From positions 1 to 48,054 of the forward strand of contig MUMD01000034.1 of the NCBI GenBank assembly GCA_002155895.1: a stretch of 48,054 nt of DNA, in the 5' to 3' direction. A program made the position numbers and the translations under genes. Positions 9,192 to 17,365 of this stretch are shown here, piece after piece. The DNA comes from Streptomyces rochei. Its GTDB lineage: Bacteria > Actinomycetota > Actinomycetes > Streptomycetales > Streptomycetaceae. Every line of letters starts with the position of its first letter. The stretch's first letter is position 1. Under the pieces are notes generated by a model. That model made no database searches. It was given only the letters and a program-made list of their open reading frames with translations, and had not been told where the DNA came from.

Positions 9192-10172
9192 TCACGGTTC
9201 CAGGACCACCTTCCCGGTCGTCCGCCGCGTCTCCAGCGCGCGGTGCGCCGCGGCGGCGCGGGCGAGCGGGAAGCGCTGCACGGCCGGGGTGAGGCGGCCC
9301 GCTGCGGCCTCGGCGAGGGCGCGCAGTTCGAGGGTGCGCAGGGGGTTCTCGCCACCGGCCCGTTCCATCATCACGGGGCCCAGCACCTGCTGGGAGACGC
9401 CGTCGACGAGGTACGGGGCACCGTCGCGCAGACCCTCGCCCGACCAGCCGAAGACCAGGTGCCGGCCGCCGGGCGCGAGCAGGGCGACGGCCGCGCGGGC
9501 GACGTCACCGCCGACGCCGTCGAAGACGACGGTGGCGGTGTCACCGCCCAGGTGGCCGCGGACCTCGGCCGGCCACCGCGGGTCCGTGTAGTCGACGGCG
9601 AGATCGGCGCCGTTCGCGGCGACCCGGGCGACCTTCTCCGGGCCGCCGGCGAGGCCGACCACCGTGGCGCCGGCGTGCTTCGCGTACTGCACGAGCAGTG
9701 TGCCGATGCCGCCGGCCGCGGCCGGGACCACGGCCACGGAGCCGGGGCCGAGGTCGGCGAACTGCAGGATGCCCATGGCCGTGCGCCCGGTGCCGATCAT
9801 GGCGACGGCCTCGGCGAAGCCCAGGTCGGCCGGGATCTCGTGCACGCGGGCGGCGTCGGCGACGGCGCGTTCGGCGTAGCCGCCCGGGGCGAAGCCGAGG
9901 TGGACGACGACCCTCCGGCCCAGCCACCGCGCGGGCGTGCCCTCCCCGAGGCCGTCGACGACGCCGGCGACCTCGCGGCCGGGGACCGTGGGCAGTGCGG
10001 GCAGCTCGGGCGAGGGTCCCCGGAAGCCCTCGCGCAGCGCGGTGTCCAGGAGGTGGACGCCCGCCGCCCGGACGGCGATCGAGACCTGGCCGGGGGCCGG
10101 CCGCGGGTCGTCGACCTCGTCCAGGGTGAGGTTCTCGGCCGGGCCGAAGGTGTGCAGACGGATGGCGCGCAT
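9192..10172 (-). CDS. Zinc-independent MDR (quinone oxidoreductase-like) dehydrogenase
   Basis: 326 residues from ATG 10172 (MRAIRLHTFGPAENL), preferred over upstream codons because family members start here and GGGG lies 5-8 bases before. The N-terminal GroES-like domain has VPGREVAGVVDGLG. The nucleotide-binding domain has AAAGGIGTLLVQYAKHAGA and ends GKVVLEP, as in quinone oxidoreductase (QOR)-type medium-chain dehydrogenases. There is no cysteine set for a structural zinc. It probably reduces quinones or enones with NADPH. It lies between a flavoprotein and an MFS exporter read in the same direction. Confidence 0.8.
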   Translation of the reverse strand: MRAIRLHTFGPAENLTLDEVDDPRPAPGQVSIAVRAAGVHLLDTALREGFRGPSPELPALPTVPGREVAGVVDGLGEGTPARWLGRRVVVHLGFAPGGYAERAVADAARVHEIPADLGFAEAVAMIGTGRTAMGILQFADLGPGSVAVVPAAAGGIGTLLVQYAKHAGATVVGLAGGPEKVARVAANGADLAVDYTDPRWPAEVRGHLGGDTATVVFDGVGGDVARAAVALLAPGGRHLVFGWSGEGLRDGAPYLVDGVSQQVLGPVMMERAGGENPLRTLELRALAEAAAGRLTPAVQRFPLARAAAAHRALETRRTTGKVVLEP

Positions 10173-10253
10173 GGATACCCCGCATGTCGGACGGGCCCGG
10201 GGCCCGGTGGGCCGGATCGGACGGAAAGGACCTGCGCGCCCCACTCAACGACC

Positions 10254-11414
10254 TCAAGCCTGCTCGAGGTCAAGCTCGCGCCTGCCGAGGGCCAGCGACA
10301 CCGCCGTCAGCGCGCTGTTGAACGACACCTCCGACAGCAGCCCCGGCGCGGCGACCTGGTCACCGGCGAGGTAGACCCCGTCACCGCGGTCGACCGACGG
10401 CCGGTCCCGCCAGGTGGTGCCCGGCAGGTCGACGGCACCGGTACGGCCGTTCGCGACCGCCTCCCGGCGCCAGGTCGTCCGGTCGCGCCAGCCCGGGAAC
10501 CCGAGGTCGAGCAACTCCTCGGCACGGGCCGTGCCGTCGGCCTTCGACTCGTCGGGGGCGAGGGGGATCTGCCCCTGGATCAGCTGCTCGCCCGCGGGCG
10601 CCAGGGTGCGGTCCTGCGCCGTGAACCGCTCGATCCAGCCCGGTGCGTCCAGGTCGGAGACCGCGAAGGCGTCACCGCGCCGGGTCCGCACGGCGAGGTC
10701 GACCAGTGCGGTGCGCCCGCTCGGCCAGGTCAGCGAGGCGTCCCCCAGGAGACTGCGGGCGGCGTCCAGGGAGGTGGCCACGACCACCGGGGTGTCGGTC
10801 GGAACGGTGTCCACGCGGGACAGGGTCTCCACCCGGACCCCGAGATTCCACGCCAGGGCGGCCATCCGGTCGATCACCCCGGACCAGCCGCCGCGCGGGT
10901 AGTGCGCCTCCGGCGGCAGCTTGGCGGCCCGGCGCAGCCGCTCCTGCACGAAGGCGGCGGAGAGCGAACCGGGGTCGTGGTGGAAGAGGGCGACCGCGCT
11001 GTAGTGGGCGGCGGCCCGCGCGCCCTCCTCGCCGGCGATCCCGGTCGCCCAGGTCAGGAAGTCGGTGTCCACGGGCGCCCGCCCCGCGCCGCGGCGCAGC
11101 AGCTTGAGCATGGCGAAGGGCGGGGTGCGGCGCAGTACGCCCTTGTGGCGCAGCCGCAGCCGGGCCCCCTCCAGCGGCGGGATCGGCGCGAGCGGCCCGA
11201 TCAGGTCGCGCTGCCTGAGCCACGCCCAGTGCGGGCCGCCGTTGTAGAGGGCGTGCGGGCCCTCGTTGGTCCGGTAGGGGCCGTCGGCCGTGCGGGCCCG
11301 TCCGCCGAGTGTGTGGTGGGCCTCGTGGACGGTGACCCTGGCGCCCGCCTCGGCGGCGGTGATGGCCGCGGTGAGTCCGGCGAAGCCGCCGCCGATGACG
11401 GTGATGCGATGCAT
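10254..11414 (-). CDS. NAD(P)/FAD-dependent amine oxidase/phytoene desaturase-like flavoprotein
   Basis: 386 residues. It opens directly with a dinucleotide-binding motif, MHRITVIGGGFAGLTAAITA, then VHEAHHTLGGRARTA, the second FAD-contact box of the amine oxidase/desaturase superfamily. The C-terminal DGVYLAGDQVAAPGLLSEVS is the matching FAD-binding end. GGGAG precedes the ATG. Substrate unknown: homologues in Streptomyces are usually annotated only as oxidoreductases. First gene of a leftward group with the MDR enzyme (81 bases downstream) and the MFS exporter. No secretion signal, so cytoplasmic. Confidence 0.78.
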   Translation of the reverse strand: MHRITVIGGGFAGLTAAITAAEAGARVTVHEAHHTLGGRARTADGPYRTNEGPHALYNGGPHWAWLRQRDLIGPLAPIPPLEGARLRLRHKGVLRRTPPFAMLKLLRRGAGRAPVDTDFLTWATGIAGEEGARAAAHYSAVALFHHDPGSLSAAFVQERLRRAAKLPPEAHYPRGGWSGVIDRMAALAWNLGVRVETLSRVDTVPTDTPVVVATSLDAARSLLGDASLTWPSGRTALVDLAVRTRRGDAFAVSDLDAPGWIERFTAQDRTLAPAGEQLIQGQIPLAPDESKADGTARAEELLDLGFPGWRDRTTWRREAVANGRTGAVDLPGTTWRDRPSVDRGDGVYLAGDQVAAPGLLSEVSFNSALTAVSLALGRRELDLEQA

Positions 11415-11563
11415 GGCTGTGGTTCTCCCTCGGGTCGGGGTCGCCTTGCGTGGTGCCTGTCTGCGAGTACGACGTAGCCGGGCGCGCGGAATGTGACATG
11501 CGGCCCGAGCGGGGCGTCGGCGCGGGTCGGGGGATTGTCAGTGGCGGGGTGCAGCATGGGGGC

Positions 11564-12271
11564 ATGGCGAGGAGCGCGACGAGCGGCGGCAGGGGTGCGG
11601 GGCGGGGCCCGGCGGCGGTGCGGGCGGCGCGCCGCCCCGAGGTGCGGCTGCCGCCGCTGGAGCCGTGGGACGGCGGGGAGCTGGAGCCCGACGGGGACTA
11701 CGACGGGCTGGAGTTCCGGGACGCGGACTTCGCCGGCCAGGACGGCGCGGGCGCCCGCTTCATGGACTGCGCGCTGACGGGCTGCGCGCTGGACGAGGTG
11801 TCGATGCCCCGGGCCCGGCTGCTCGACTCCGTCCTCACCGGCGTCCGGGGCGTCGGCACGGACCTCGCCGAGGCGACCCTGCGCGACGTGGAGCTGCACG
11901 ACGCCCGCCTGGGCGGCACCCAGCTGCACGGCGCCGTGCTGGAGCGGGTCCTGATCAGGGGCGGCAAGATCGATTACCTGAATCTGCGCCGGTCCCGGCT
12001 GAAGGACGTCGTCTTCGAGGGCTGTGTCCTCGTCGAGCCGGATTTCGGCGGCGCCCGCCTGGAGCGGGTCGCCTTCGTGGGCTGCGCCCTGAAGGAGGCG
12101 GACTTCAGCGCGGCGACCCTCACCGACGTCGACCTGCGCGGCGCCGCCCCCCTGGAGCTGGCCCGGGGCGTGGACCGGCTCTCCGGGGCGGTGGTCAGCC
12201 CGGCCCAGCTGCTGGACCTGGCCCCCGTGCTGGCCGCGCAGCTGGGGATGCGGGTGCTGGCGGAGGAGTAG
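11564..12271 (+). CDS. Pentapeptide repeat protein
   Basis: 235 residues from ATG 11564 (GGGGG just upstream); the alternative start at 11450 would add an unlikely leader. After an Ala/Arg/Gly-rich N-terminus of ~40 residues, the protein shows five-residue periodicity such as FRDADFAGQ, CALTGCALDEV, PRARLLDSVL and CALKEADFSAATL, forming a right-handed quadrilateral beta-helix. Some family members mimic DNA and protect gyrase, but most have no assigned role. Divergent from the flavoprotein at 10254 and convergent with the gene ending at 12302. Confidence 0.82.
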   Translation: MARSATSGGRGAGRGPAAVRAARRPEVRLPPLEPWDGGELEPDGDYDGLEFRDADFAGQDGAGARFMDCALTGCALDEVSMPRARLLDSVLTGVRGVGTDLAEATLRDVELHDARLGGTQLHGAVLERVLIRGGKIDYLNLRRSRLKDVVFEGCVLVEPDFGGARLERVAFVGCALKEADFSAATLTDVDLRGAAPLELARGVDRLSGAVVSPAQLLDLAPVLAAQLGMRVLAEE

Positions 12272-12301
12272 TCCGGCTCCGGCCGGGCCCGGTCCGGTCG
12301 C

Positions 12302-12802
12302 TCACGCGAGGCGCGGGAAGCGGGCCTGGAGGGTCCAGATCGCCGGGTTGTCCGCCAGTTCCTCGTGCATGTCGGTGAGGTCGGCGATCAGGTCGTGCAG
12401 GAAGTCGCGCGCCTCCCGGCGCAGTTCGGCGTGGGAGAAGGAGAGCGGGGGCTCGCTCGCCGGCAGCCACTCCGCCTCGATGTCGACCCAGCCGAAGCGG
12501 CGCTCGAAGAGCAGGCGGTCGCTGGACTCGGTGAAGTCCAGCTCCGCCCGCTGCGGCCGGGAGGCCCGGGAGCCCGCCGGGTCCCGGTCGACGCGCTCCA
12601 CGATGTCGCAGAGAGCCCAGGCGAAGTCGAGCACCGGCACCCATCCCCAGGCTGTGGACAGTTCCCGGTCCGCCTCGGTGTCGGCGAGGTACACGTCCCC
12701 GCAGAACAGGTCGTGTCGCAGGGCACGGACGTCCGCGTGCCGGTAGTCCGTCTGCGGCGGGTCCGGGAAGCGGGTGGAGAGGGCGTAGCCGATGTCGAGC
12801 AC
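12302..12802 (-). CDS. Conserved hypothetical protein
   Basis: 166 residues from GTG 12802 (VLDIGYALSTRFPD), the only in-frame start between the upstream gene's stop (12874) and the conserved-looking region. An ATG at 12819 is in another frame. The protein is acidic and Trp/Phe-rich (AWGWVPVLDFAWALCDIV, RRFGWVDIEAEWLP), ends with a helical stretch, and has no signal peptide or membrane segment. I do not recognise the family; it resembles small actinobacterial DUF proteins of unknown role. It lies 71 bases downstream of the M1 peptidase gene in the same orientation and may be co-transcribed. Confidence 0.6.
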   Translation of the reverse strand: MLDIGYALSTRFPDPPQTDYRHADVRALRHDLFCGDVYLADTEADRELSTAWGWVPVLDFAWALCDIVERVDRDPAGSRASRPQRAELDFTESSDRLLFERRFGWVDIEAEWLPASEPPLSFSHAELRREARDFLHDLIADLTDMHEELADNPAIWTLQARFPRLA

Positions 12803-12873
12803 GCAGGTGATGGTGTCATGCGGCGCGCCCGGCGCGCCGTCGCGGGCCGCCCGCGCGGTGGGGCGGCGCGGGC

Positions 12874-14277
12874 TCACGGGCTGTCGGGCCGGCCGTCCCC
12901 GTACAGCCAGTCGTCCCAGATCCCGGTGAAGTCCTCGTCGGGCGCCGACTTCTCCACGTAGGCGGTGAAGTCCTCGGTGTCGGCGTTGCCGTGGCGGTGC
13001 GCGGCGGCCCAGCCCCGCAGGAGATCCCGGAACGCCTCGTCGCCGACCGTCCGGCGGATCTTGTGCAGGACCATCGCGCCGCGCTGGTAGACGGGGCTCG
13101 CCGAGATGTGTTCCGCGTCGGGCGGCTCCGCGGGCGGGAACGCCCAGATCGAGTCGTTCGCGTCCTCGTCGTCGTAGTAGGTGCCGTCGTAGAGCGCGTC
13201 GAAGGTCTCCTGGGCGGTGTCGCCGCCCTGGTCCTCCTCCCACAGCCACTCGGCGTAGGTGGCGAAGCCCTCGTTGAGCCACATGTCCCGCCAGGTCTTC
13301 GGACTGACGGAGTTCCCGTACCACTGGTGCGCCAGTTCGTGCACCAGCAGGACGGTGTCGGGGGCGCCGGGGAAGTAGGGCCTGTTCTGCGTCTCCAGGG
13401 CGTACCCGGCGTCCTCCACCCGGTCGATGATCGCACCGGTGGAGGAGAAGGGATACGGGCCGAAGTTCTCCCCGGCCCACTCCATGACCTCGGGAATCCG
13501 CCCCAGCACCTCGCGGCTCGCCTCGGCCTGCCGCGGGTCGACGGCCGTGTACACCGGCAGCCCGTCGTCGGTGGTGGAGCGTGCGGTCTCCCACTCTCCG
13601 ACGGCGACCGTCACGACGTGGCTCGCCATCGGCTCGGCGACGTGCCAGGTGGAGGTCGTACGGCCGTCGCGGGTGGACTCGCCCGTCAGCTCGCCGTTGG
13701 AGACGGCCCCGAGCCCTTCGGGCACGGTCACCTTCAGATCGTAGGTCGCCTTGTCGGAGGGGTGGTGGCTGCCGGGGAACCAGGCCATCGAGCCCGTCGG
13801 CTGTCCCAGCCCGACCGCGCCGTCGGCGGTGGGCAGCCAGCCCTCCTCCGAGTCGTCGGGGTCGGTGATCGTCACCGGGTCGCCGGAGTAGCGGACGGTC
13901 ACCCGGAAGGTCTCCCCGTCGTGCAGCTCGTCGGCCGGGCGGACGGTCAGCTCCTGGCCGGCCCGGTTGAAGCGGGCCTTTCTGCCCTCGACGGTGACCT
14001 GCTCGACGTCCAGGCCCTCGAGGTCCAGATGGAAGGCGGACAGGTCCTGACTCGCACGGGCGGTGATCGTCGCCGTTCCGCTCAGGTGCTCCTCGTCGGG
14101 GTCGTAGGCCAGCGACAGGTCGTAGTGGCCGATGTCGTAGCCGCCGTTGCCCGCCTTGGGGAAGTACGGGTCGCGCACGCCCGCGGCGCCGGGGGTGCCG
14201 TCGACCGCGCCGCCGCCACTGCACGCCGTGAGGGCGAGGGCGGTGGCGGCGGCCAGGAGCAGACGGGTGGTGCGCAC
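12874..14277 (-). CDS. M1-family metallopeptidase lipoprotein
   Basis: 467 residues with a lipoprotein signal peptide ending in the lipobox LTAC|S, so it is anchored outside the membrane. The gluzincin site is complete: H313-E314-LA-H317 in VHELAHQWYGN, and the third zinc ligand E336 in WLNEGFATYAEW, 19 residues later. It has the M1 N-terminal beta-domain and catalytic domain but lacks the long C-terminal helical domain of PepN (~860 residues), as do the short secreted actinobacterial M1 peptidases. It would trim N-terminal residues from extracellular peptides. The start is GTG 14277 with AGGATC upstream; the parS-like palindrome lies 19 bases further upstream. Confidence 0.85.
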   Translation of the reverse strand: MRTTRLLLAAATALALTACSGGGAVDGTPGAAGVRDPYFPKAGNGGYDIGHYDLSLAYDPDEEHLSGTATITARASQDLSAFHLDLEGLDVEQVTVEGRKARFNRAGQELTVRPADELHDGETFRVTVRYSGDPVTITDPDDSEEGWLPTADGAVGLGQPTGSMAWFPGSHHPSDKATYDLKVTVPEGLGAVSNGELTGESTRDGRTTSTWHVAEPMASHVVTVAVGEWETARSTTDDGLPVYTAVDPRQAEASREVLGRIPEVMEWAGENFGPYPFSSTGAIIDRVEDAGYALETQNRPYFPGAPDTVLLVHELAHQWYGNSVSPKTWRDMWLNEGFATYAEWLWEEDQGGDTAQETFDALYDGTYYDDEDANDSIWAFPPAEPPDAEHISASPVYQRGAMVLHKIRRTVGDEAFRDLLRGWAAAHRHGNADTEDFTAYVEKSAPDEDFTGIWDDWLYGDGRPDSP

Positions 14278-14295
14278 GTCGTGATCCTATGAGGC

Positions 14296-14309
14296 GTTTC
14301 ACGTGAAAC
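14296..14309. promoter_or_regulatory. parS (ParB-binding) site
   Basis: The sequence GTTTCACGTGAAAC is a perfect 14-bp palindrome identical to the ParB-binding core known from Streptomyces and Bacillus parS. Flanking bases extend the dyad to 20 bp (GGCGTTTCACGTGAAACGCC, 14293-14312). It lies in the ~87-base gap between the M1 peptidase start and the HbpS stop, where both genes read leftwards. No parA/parB or origin genes are in the window, so this would be a distal member of the chromosomal parS set. Confidence 0.85.
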
Positions 14310-14364
14310 GCCCGTTGGGACCGGCCGCGGGGGCCGCGAGCGGGCTCGGGGCCCCGGCACGGCC

Positions 14365-14925
14365 CTAGTTCAGCGCCTCGGCGCCCGCCTGCGCGAACTT
14401 CTCGTCCAGGGTGCCGGACGGCGCCCCCGCCACACCGATGCCGGCGATCGGCGCCTTGCCCGACGTGACCGGGACACCGCCGCCCAGGAACAGGGTGCCG
14501 GGGATGTCCTTGAGGTTCGGGGCGTCCTTCAGACGGCCCGCCAGCTCCGTCGTGGTGGCGTTCCAGGAGACGGCGGTGAACGCCTTCTTCACGGCCGACT
14601 CGTAGGACTGCGGGCCGGCGCCGTCACCGCGCATGGTGAGGATCGTGTTGCCGTTGCGGTCGACGACCGCGACCGTGATCCGCTGGCCTTCCTTCTTGGC
14701 GGCCTTCAGCGCCGCCTGCGCGGCCTCGGTCGCGGCGTCGATCGTCAGATGCGTGGAGGTGGTGGTGTCCCGCTTGCCGGCCTCGGCGGCGGCGGGAGCG
14801 GCGGCGACCGCGGCGTCCGGGGCGGAGGCGTTCGCGGCCACCGTGCCGAAGGTGCCCGTGGCGACCGCGGCGAGCACGGCGCCGCCGGTGGCGATACGGG
14901 CGCGGCGGGAGAGGGTCTTCTTCAT
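14365..14925 (-). CDS. hbpS: HbpS-like extracellular haem-binding protein (GlcG family)
   Basis: 186 residues. The N-terminus MKKTLSRRARIATGG with a following Ala-rich hydrophobic segment is an export signal with twin arginines, and cleavage is likely in the Ala-rich region around residues 30-48. The mature part (LTIDAATEAAQAAL, ITVAVVDRNGNTILTMRGD, GTLFLGGGVPV, GIGVAGAPSG) is the GlcG/HbpS (DUF336) fold. In S. reticuli, HbpS is secreted, binds haem/iron and modulates the sensor kinase SenS. Divergent from the kinase-regulator pair at 15178-17185, matching that three-gene module. ATG 14925 has GAGGAG upstream. Confidence 0.85.
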   Translation of the reverse strand: MKKTLSRRARIATGGAVLAAVATGTFGTVAANASAPDAAVAAAPAAAEAGKRDTTTSTHLTIDAATEAAQAALKAAKKEGQRITVAVVDRNGNTILTMRGDGAGPQSYESAVKKAFTAVSWNATTTELAGRLKDAPNLKDIPGTLFLGGGVPVTSGKAPIAGIGVAGAPSGTLDEKFAQAGAEALN

Positions 14926-15177
14926 GGGTGTCTGCTCCTCGGGTGGGGGCGGGCTTCCGTCTGCTCTCCACCCTCCGCCCGGCACCGGGGGTGCGCGGTC
15001 GCCGTTCCGGCTGCTCGTCGGCGATGGTTCGGGCGACGGCGGGGTCGTCCGATCGGCTGACCCGCCGACCCTCCCGAAGGGTCATCATGGAGGTGTTCGC
15101 GCAGCTCAGCGTCGCCTTGCGGCACCTTGGAGAAGAGCGCGGGCGGAAGCGACGGCGCGTCAGGAGGCGGGCACCGG
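14926..15177. promoter_or_regulatory. Divergent hbpS/senS promoter region
   Basis: 252 bases between the divergent hbpS and senS starts. It includes the dyad GACCCT-CCCGA-AGGGTC (15067-15083) roughly midway between the genes, and AGGAGG (15162-15167) serving senS. SenR of S. reticuli is known to act on its own divergent region, so the dyad is a candidate operator; no -10/-35 pair is convincing. Confidence 0.35.
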
Positions 15178-16419
15178 ATGACCAAGCCGTACGACGCGGA
15201 CAGCCGATGGCTCGGCGCCGTGATGCACGCGGCGTTCTTCCTCCTGCTCGGCGGCGCCCTCGCCCGCTTCCTGCTGCGTCACCCCGGCGAGCCCCGCACC
15301 CCGTGGATCCTCGCCCTGTCCCTCGTCCTCGCCCTGCTGCACCTGCTCGGTCCCGTCCTCAGCGGCCCCGGGACGTCCGATCCCGGCGCCCGGCCCGCCC
15401 GGCGGCGCCTGGCCTGGCTGGGGCTCGTGGTCGCGGTGTGGATGGTGCTGGTCGTGCTCGCGCCCAGCTTCGCCTGGTGCGCGGTCCCCCTCTTCTACAC
15501 CGGCCTGCGCACCCTGCCGGCCAGGGCGGCGCTCGTGCTGGTGACCGTCCTGACGCTGTTCGTCGTCGCCGCGCAGCTGCGGCTCGCCGGGGGCTTCGAC
15601 CCGAACCTGCTGCTCGCGCCGCCCGCCGTCGCCGCGATCGCCGCCGCCGTGTTCCTGCACACCGAGCGGCAGGCCGCCCGGCAGCGCGCCCTGATCGACG
15701 ATCTGATCCGCACCCGCCGGGAACTCGCCGCCTCCGAGCGCCGCGAGGGCACCCTCGCCGAACGGCAGCGGCTGTCCATGGAGATCCACGACACCCTCGC
15801 CCAGGGGCTGTCCAGCCAGCGGATGCTGCTCCAGGCCGCCGAGCGGGTCTGGGAGAGCGACCCGGACAAGGCCCGCACCCACGTCCGGGGCGCCGCCTCC
15901 GTCGCCGAGCACAATCTCACCGAGGCCCGCCGCTTCGTCCACGACCTCGCCCCCGCCGACCTCGCCCGAGGCGGCGGCCTGGACGCGGCGCTGCGCGCCC
16001 TGGCCGTGCGGGAGTCCGGCGACCACCTCACCGTGCGCGTCCACGTCGAGGACGGCGGCCGGGCCCCGCTGCTGCCCGACCGGGTCCAGTCCGCCCTGCT
16101 GCGCATCGCCCAGGGCGCCCTGGCCAACGTCCGGGAACACGCGGGCGCCGCCACCGCCGCCCTCACCCTCACCGTCCTCGACGACCAGGCCGTCCTGGAC
16201 GTCACCGACGACGGGCACGGGTTCGACCCGGCGGCGCTCCCCGACGCCGGTTCCGGGGTGCGCGGCCACGGACTGCCCGCGATGCGCGCGCGGCTGCGCC
16301 AGCTGGGCGGCACCCTGACCGTCGAGTCGACGCCGGGCGAGGGCACCGTGCTGTCCGCCGCCGTCCCCCTGGAAGCGCCCGGCACCGACCGGCCCGACCG
16401 GCGGAAGGCACCCCGATGA
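15178..16419 (+). CDS. senS: Sensor histidine kinase SenS (NarL-type HisKA_3)
   Basis: 413 residues from ATG 15178, chosen for AGGAGG ten bases upstream. Five hydrophobic segments cover about residues 11-165, as described for SenS. The HisKA_3 dimerisation box EIHDTLAQGLSSQ places the phospho-accepting histidine at 204. The ATP domain has ALANVREHAG (N box) and VTDDGHGFDP and GHGLPAMRARL (G boxes). It should autophosphorylate under redox control by HbpS and pass phosphate to SenR, encoded 100 bases downstream. The stop codon lies inside a run of 34-35-base tandem repeats that links the two genes. Confidence 0.86.
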   Translation: MTKPYDADSRWLGAVMHAAFFLLLGGALARFLLRHPGEPRTPWILALSLVLALLHLLGPVLSGPGTSDPGARPARRRLAWLGLVVAVWMVLVVLAPSFAWCAVPLFYTGLRTLPARAALVLVTVLTLFVVAAQLRLAGGFDPNLLLAPPAVAAIAAAVFLHTERQAARQRALIDDLIRTRRELAASERREGTLAERQRLSMEIHDTLAQGLSSQRMLLQAAERVWESDPDKARTHVRGAASVAEHNLTEARRFVHDLAPADLARGGGLDAALRALAVRESGDHLTVRVHVEDGGRAPLLPDRVQSALLRIAQGALANVREHAGAATAALTLTVLDDQAVLDVTDDGHGFDPAALPDAGSGVRGHGLPAMRARLRQLGGTLTVESTPGEGTVLSAAVPLEAPGTDRPDRRKAPR

Positions 16420-16523
16420 CGCTTCGGCCGCCCGGCAGGAGGCACCCCGATGAGCGCTTCGGCCGTCCGGCGGCAGGCACTCCGACGACCGTTTCCGCCG
16501 ACCCGCAGGAGGCACCCCGATGA
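16407..16523 (+). repeat. 34-35 bp tandem repeat carrying Shine-Dalgarno and start-codon copies
   Basis: GGCACCCCGATGA starts at 16407, 16441 and 16511, with a decayed copy GGCACTCCGACGA at 16476, giving spacings of 34, 35 and 35. Between them, CGCTTCGGCCG, GCGCTTCGGCCG and CGTTTCCGCCG are related. The first copy contains the senS stop and the last contains the senR ATG. Two copies (16441, 16511) keep an AGGAGG-like ribosome site plus ATG, so a decoy start exists at 16450. Confidence 0.85.
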
Positions 16524-17185
16524 CCCACCCGGCAGACGGCGCGAGCGCCCCCGTCCGCATCCTGGTCTGCGACGACCACGTCGTCGTACGGGCCGGGCTG
16601 CTGGCCCTGCTCGACAGTGCCCCCGGCATCGAGGTGGCCGGTGAGGCGGGCACCGGCGAGGAGGCGCTGGCGCTCGCGGCGAGGCTGGCCCCGGACGTGG
16701 TGCTGATGGACCTTCAGCTCGGCGCGGGCATCGACGGCGTGGAGGCCACCCGCCGCCTCACCGCCGCCCCGGCCCCGGGCTCCGGACGCGTCCCGCACGT
16801 CCTGGTGCTGACCACGTACGACACCGACGCCGACATCACCCGCGCCATCGAGGCCGGAGCGACCGGGTACCTGCTGAAGGCCGAACGCCCCGAGGAGCTG
16901 TTCGCCGCCATCCACGCGGCCGCCCAGGGCCGCACCACGCTGTCCGGGCCGGTCGCCGGCCGGGTCATGGCCAACATGCGCAGCCCGCGCCCCACCCTCA
17001 CCGACCGCGAACGCGACATCCTGGCCCAGCTCGCCACCGGCCTCGGCAACCGGGAGATCGCACGCGCCCTGTTCATCAGCGAGGCGACGGTGAAGACACA
17101 CCTGCGCCGCATCTACGACAAGCTGGGCGTCGACACCCGCGCGGGCGCGGTCGCGGTGGCGAAGGAACAGCGCCTGCTGCCCTGA
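16520..17185 (+). CDS. senR: Response regulator SenR (NarL/FixJ family)
   Basis: 221 residues. Receiver domain: acidic pair D18-D19 (LVCDDH), phospho-acceptor D64 (VVLMDLQL), and the conserved lysine in GYLLKAE. C-terminal LuxR helix-turn-helix: LTDRERDILAQLATGLGNRE, then SEATVKTHLRRIYDKLGV. This is the expected partner of the upstream kinase. In S. reticuli, SenS-SenR controls redox-stress genes including catalase-peroxidase (furS-cpeB); neither is in the window. The ATG at 16520 has GCAGGAGGCACCCCG in front, identical to the decoy at 16450, which would give only a 64-codon out-of-frame product. Confidence 0.87.
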   Translation: MTHPADGASAPVRILVCDDHVVVRAGLLALLDSAPGIEVAGEAGTGEEALALAARLAPDVVLMDLQLGAGIDGVEATRRLTAAPAPGSGRVPHVLVLTTYDTDADITRAIEAGATGYLLKAERPEELFAAIHAAAQGRTTLSGPVAGRVMANMRSPRPTLTDRERDILAQLATGLGNREIARALFISEATVKTHLRRIYDKLGVDTRAGAVAVAKEQRLLP

Positions 17186-17230
17186 GAACCCCGCGGCGGG
17201 GGCACCCGCGCCTCCCGGGCACGGGAACAC

Positions 17231-17300
17231 CCCGAGCCACCCGGCCGCGCGGACTCCCGAGCCACCCGGCCGCGGGGGACTCCCGAGCCCTCGGCCGCGG
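17231..17300. repeat. Short 25-26 bp tandem repeat downstream of senR
   Basis: Three copies of CCCGAGCCACCCGGCCGCG plus a GGACT-type spacer start at 17231, 17256 and 17282; the last is shortened and slightly diverged (GAGCCCTCGG). They lie between the senR stop and the hairpin at 17307. Non-coding; no function evident. Confidence 0.7.
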
Positions 17301-17306
17301 AAACGC

Positions 17307-17342
17307 CGAAGGCCCCCCGGCCGGACGTCCGGGGAGCCTTCG
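17307..17342. terminator. Hairpin terminator between senR and terD
   Basis: CGAAGGCCCCCC on the left pairs with GGGGAGCCTTCG on the right (one mismatch), with an inner CCGGACGTCCGG palindrome as apex. It lies between the convergent ends of senR and the terD-like gene and probably serves both. Confidence 0.7.
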
Positions 17343-17365
17343 TACGGAGAACGCGCGGGCGAACG

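Noticed and set aside
7665..11477. 1270-codon open frame antisense to MFS, MDR and flavoprotein genes
   Set aside because: Low-complexity Gly/Arg/Gln/His composition and three well-recognised genes on the other strand.
12302..14302. One 666-codon minus-strand frame ending in the 12302 gene
   Set aside because: Only its last ~166 codons look like protein; the rest is a shadow of the M1 peptidase. Start moved to GTG 12802.
16450..16644. Small gene from the second ribosome site in the senS-senR repeat
   Set aside because: 64 Arg/Pro-rich codons running out of frame into senR; more likely a decoy start created by duplication.
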